Below are positions 62,081 to 64,000 of a DNA stretch of 64,000 nt, piece after piece. Position 1 is the first letter of the stretch. Every line of letters begins with the position of its first letter. Position numbers and translations under genes: made by a program. The notes under the pieces are model-generated. The model saw only the letters and a list, made by a program, of their open reading frames with translations, was not told the DNA's origin and searched no databases. This stretch comes from Gallibacter intestinalis. GTDB taxonomy: Bacteria > Bacillota > Clostridia > Peptostreptococcales > Anaerovoracaceae. The stretch covers positions 1-64,000 of the forward strand of contig NZ_JADCKA010000001.1 in the NCBI RefSeq assembly GCF_014982745.1, in the 5' to 3' direction.

Positions 62081-62611
62081 AGTTTTGGTCCTGCAGATGG
62101 ATTCCCTTATGTAACGGCAACTTCTGAATTTAAAGCCGAATTTAAGCAGGCAGTTATAATTTTACTTTATTAGTATATGATATGAAGGAAGGCGGAGATG
62201 TTGCTTCATTTGGACAGAACATCACAATTGTACACGATGCAACTCATGTTGCAGCAGTAGCAGCCACAGCAGACAAAGCCGGCAACATCGAATATTGGCA
62301 TGACCAGTACTGCGATAAATATTTCAAAGACGCTGCATTAACAGAGGAAATTTCTTATGAAGACACTATAGTACCTGCAACAGGCGAAGCAACAAATCCT
62401 GACAACCCAGGTGATAAGCCTGATAAGGAACTGGTAACTCCTTCAGACAAACCATCAGGAGACAAAGCTGACAACAATACTGCAGATAAAACTGCAGCTA
62501 CAAAAGAATCAAACAGCCCTAAGACAGCTGATTCTATGACTCTCGGTTGGGCTCTTTGCAGCGATGGGAGCTTCTGAAGCTGGAATACTAGGACTTAAAA
62601 AGAGAAAGTAA
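62081..62611 (+). pseudogene. Decayed C-terminus of a sortase-anchored surface protein
   Basis: A first fragment (62081-62173, SFGPADGFPYVTATSEFKAE...) is cut by a TAG. A second (62182-62577) holds a repeat-like domain, a Pro/Asp/Lys-rich wall-spanning stretch (NPDNPGDKPDKE) and SPKTAD, an LPxTG-like sorting motif. After SPKTADSMTLGW the frame is lost, but the +1 frame continues LFAAMGASEAGILGLKKRK to TAA at 62609-62611, exactly the hydrophobic helix and basic tail of a sorting signal. So a large surface protein has lost its N-terminus and suffered at least two further mutations. Confidence 0.75.
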
Positions 62612-62637
62612 TTGAAACCTGAATATAACCACACTCG

Positions 62638-62664
62638 AGAGAAGTTGGTAAGGCTTCTCTTTTG
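62638..62664 (+). terminator. Terminator of the former surface-protein gene
   Basis: AGAGAAG pairs with CTTCTCT around a 9-nt loop, followed by TTT. Confidence 0.7.
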
Positions 62665-62735
62665 GGCTCTTTAACTTTTTTAGTGGTTTGACCTAAAGTT
62701 GTGGTTAGCCATATGAAGTGAATAGCTTAAGTAAG

Positions 62736-62778
62736 AAGACTCTAAACGCGTATAATTATGCGATAGAGTCTTATTTTT
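62736..62778 (+). terminator. Terminator-like hairpin
   Basis: AAGACTCTA pairs with TAGAGTCTT, with an inner CGC/GCG extension, then ATTTTTATG. No intact gene ends here. The stretch from 62779 to the IS end holds nothing further that I can support. Confidence 0.6.
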
Positions 62779-62866
62779 ATGCGAAATAACTGTATTGATA
62801 TGTGGTAACCTTTGATTGTTGAAGCTTTATTTGATTTCACTGGTCCGTTGGTAATTTATCTGCCGT

Positions 62867-64000
62867 GAGACTGTGAGAAAAAGTCTGTAAATTAGAAATC
62901 AATAATGGGCCTTCTATGGTAAAATCAATTAACCATAGGAGGCTTTTCAAATACCCTCGCTACGCTGGGGCAGACCCTGGCAAAGAAAAAAGAAATTTAC
63001 AAAGTAAAACCATTAAATGAAAACAAAAAGAATATCATCGCAGCTCTAATATATGAATATGATATTCAGACCGCTGATGATATCCAAGAAGCTTTGAAAG
63101 ATCTTCTTGGTGGAACCATCAAATCTATGATGGAAACCGAAATGGACGAGCATCTAGGCTATGAAAGTTATGAACGTAGCGATAATGATAATTATCGCAA
63201 TGGAACTAAGAAAAAGACTGTTCGTAGCAATTATGGTGAATTCCAAATAGATGTTCCTCAAGACAGACAAAGTAGCTTTGAACCTAAAGTCGTTAAAAAA
63301 CGTCAAAAAGATATCTCCGGCATAGATCAACAGATTATCAGCATGTATGCCAGAGGACTTACCACAAGACAAATTTCCGAACAAATGGAGGAAATATACG
63401 GTTTTGAATGCAGTGAAAGTTTCATCTCCGATGTCACAGATAAAATACTGCAGCAAATAGAAGACTGGCAAGATAGGCCTCTTGATGAAGTATATCCAGT
63501 TATGTTCATTGATGCTGTGCATTTTTCTGTAAGAGAAGACAATCGCATAAAGAAGCTTGCAGCGTATGTGGTATTAGCAATCACAATGGACGGACAAAAG
63601 GACGTTGTCTCCCTTCAAATAGGTGAAAACGAAAGCAGTAAATTCTGGCTCAGTGTGCTAAATGATCTTAAGAACCGAGGAGTTAAAGATGTTATGGTAA
63701 TTTGTGCTGATGGGCTTACAGGCATCAAAGAGGCTATTGCAGCCGCTTTTCCAGAAGCAGAATATCAAAGATGTATTGTTCATCAAGTGCGAAATACTCT
63801 TAAATATGTCAGTTACAAAGATAAAAAAGCATTCGCTACTGATCTTAAAGCAATTTATCTTGCCCCAAATGAAAACCAGGGTTATGAAAATATGCAGATT
63901 GCAAAAGACAGATGGGATAATAAATATCCACATGCAATGAAAAGTTGGGATCAAAACTGGGATGTACTAACTCCGATATTTAAATTCTCAACTGATGTAC
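62867..64000 (+). mobile_element. IS256-family insertion sequence, cut by window end
   Basis: The transposase is of IS256 (mutator) type. The probable left end is GAGACTGTGAGAAAAAGTCT near 62867. A hairpin CTATGGT/ACCATAG (about 62915-62940) then precedes the ribosome site. The right end is outside the window. Confidence 0.75.
62953..64000 (+). CDS. IS256-family transposase, 5' part, start codon apparently lost
   Basis: An open frame of at least 349 codons runs off the window. It includes the mutator-family segments LGGTIKSMMETEMDEHLGYE, the first catalytic Asp in MFIDAVHFSVRED, the second in VICADGLTGIKEAI, and YQRCIVHQVRNTLKYV. AGGAGG stands at the right distance, but the place of the start codon reads CAAATACCC; an ATG would be restored by one extra G (CAAATGACCC). 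No other ATG occurs in frame until 63127. The copy may therefore be silent or use a weak start. Confidence 0.85.

Noticed and set aside
1-64000. tRNA or rRNA genes
   Set aside because: No cloverleaf with a GTTCRA T-loop and no rRNA-like sequence was found by eye; a tRNAscan run could still find one.

Overview
The window reads as a chromosomal segment of an anaerobic, low-to-moderate-GC Firmicute (class Clostridia). The evidence is AGGAGG-type ribosome binding sites, the cdaA-cdaR-glmM-glmS block, a long-form hibernation factor preceded by a raiA-motif RNA, a fused FeoA-FeoB, a two-gene minimal SUF system, and a 2-hydroxyacyl-CoA dehydratase operon of the reductive amino-acid (Stickland) type. 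A peptostreptococcal/Anaerovoracaceae-like amino-acid fermenter would fit, but that placement is inference from gene content.

Layout. 1-127 is the end of an IS3-family element. 173-5240 (minus) holds a MarR regulator, a heterodimeric ABC exporter and BirA. 5.4-7.5 kb has a CmpB-like membrane protein and a LysR regulator. 7.7-10.3 kb (minus) has purC and an NAD synthetase whose glutaminase domain looks degenerate. 10.4-23.6 kb is a long plus-strand housekeeping run: yhaM, cca, recD2, comF, raiA RNA, hpf, cdaA, cdaR, glmM, glmS, ahcY and a YwlG-family gene. 23.6-28 kb has a flavin thioredoxin-reductase-like protein, an Asp/Glu racemase, gltX and an AEC transporter. 28-36.7 kb is a fermentation module: a PAS/sigma-54 activator, a consensus -24/-12 promoter, then CoA-transferase, dehydratase subunits, acyl-CoA dehydrogenase, 2-hydroxyacid dehydrogenase and dehydratase activator. 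36.8-43.2 kb holds transport and metal handling: an ABC exporter, MarR-MATE, and CsoR with a P1B ATPase, each with visible operators. 43.3-52.9 kb has the minimal SUF pair, FeoAB, a MalY-type lyase, an XRE regulator, a CIRCE-controlled Hsp20, a P1-family peptidase and a TtcA-like protein.

From about 52.9 kb the DNA becomes accessory in character: broken small genes, a CaiB-like CoA-transferase, four exact-period 23-bp repeats in front of an AAA_14/DUF4143 ATPase, and then a compact, AT-rich five-gene operon (56,676-61,962). That operon encodes an ABC-type AAA ATPase, a TOPRIM protein, an FRG-domain protein, a KAP-type P-loop NTPase and a HEPN-like protein with an R-x4-H motif. It is followed by the broken tail of a sortase-anchored surface protein and an IS256-family transposase running off the window. 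The five-gene operon is the best candidate for an undescribed system. Its domains are those of prokaryotic conflict and anti-phage systems, but I know of no named system with this exact combination.

Regulation that can be read directly: GTTG-N6-CAAC palindromes at both MarR promoters, ATACC-N6-GGTAT CsoR boxes at both copper promoters, CIRCE at hsp20, a DtxR-like palindrome between the -35 and -10 of feoAB, and a sigma-54 promoter with TTGCAA dyads at the dehydratase operon.
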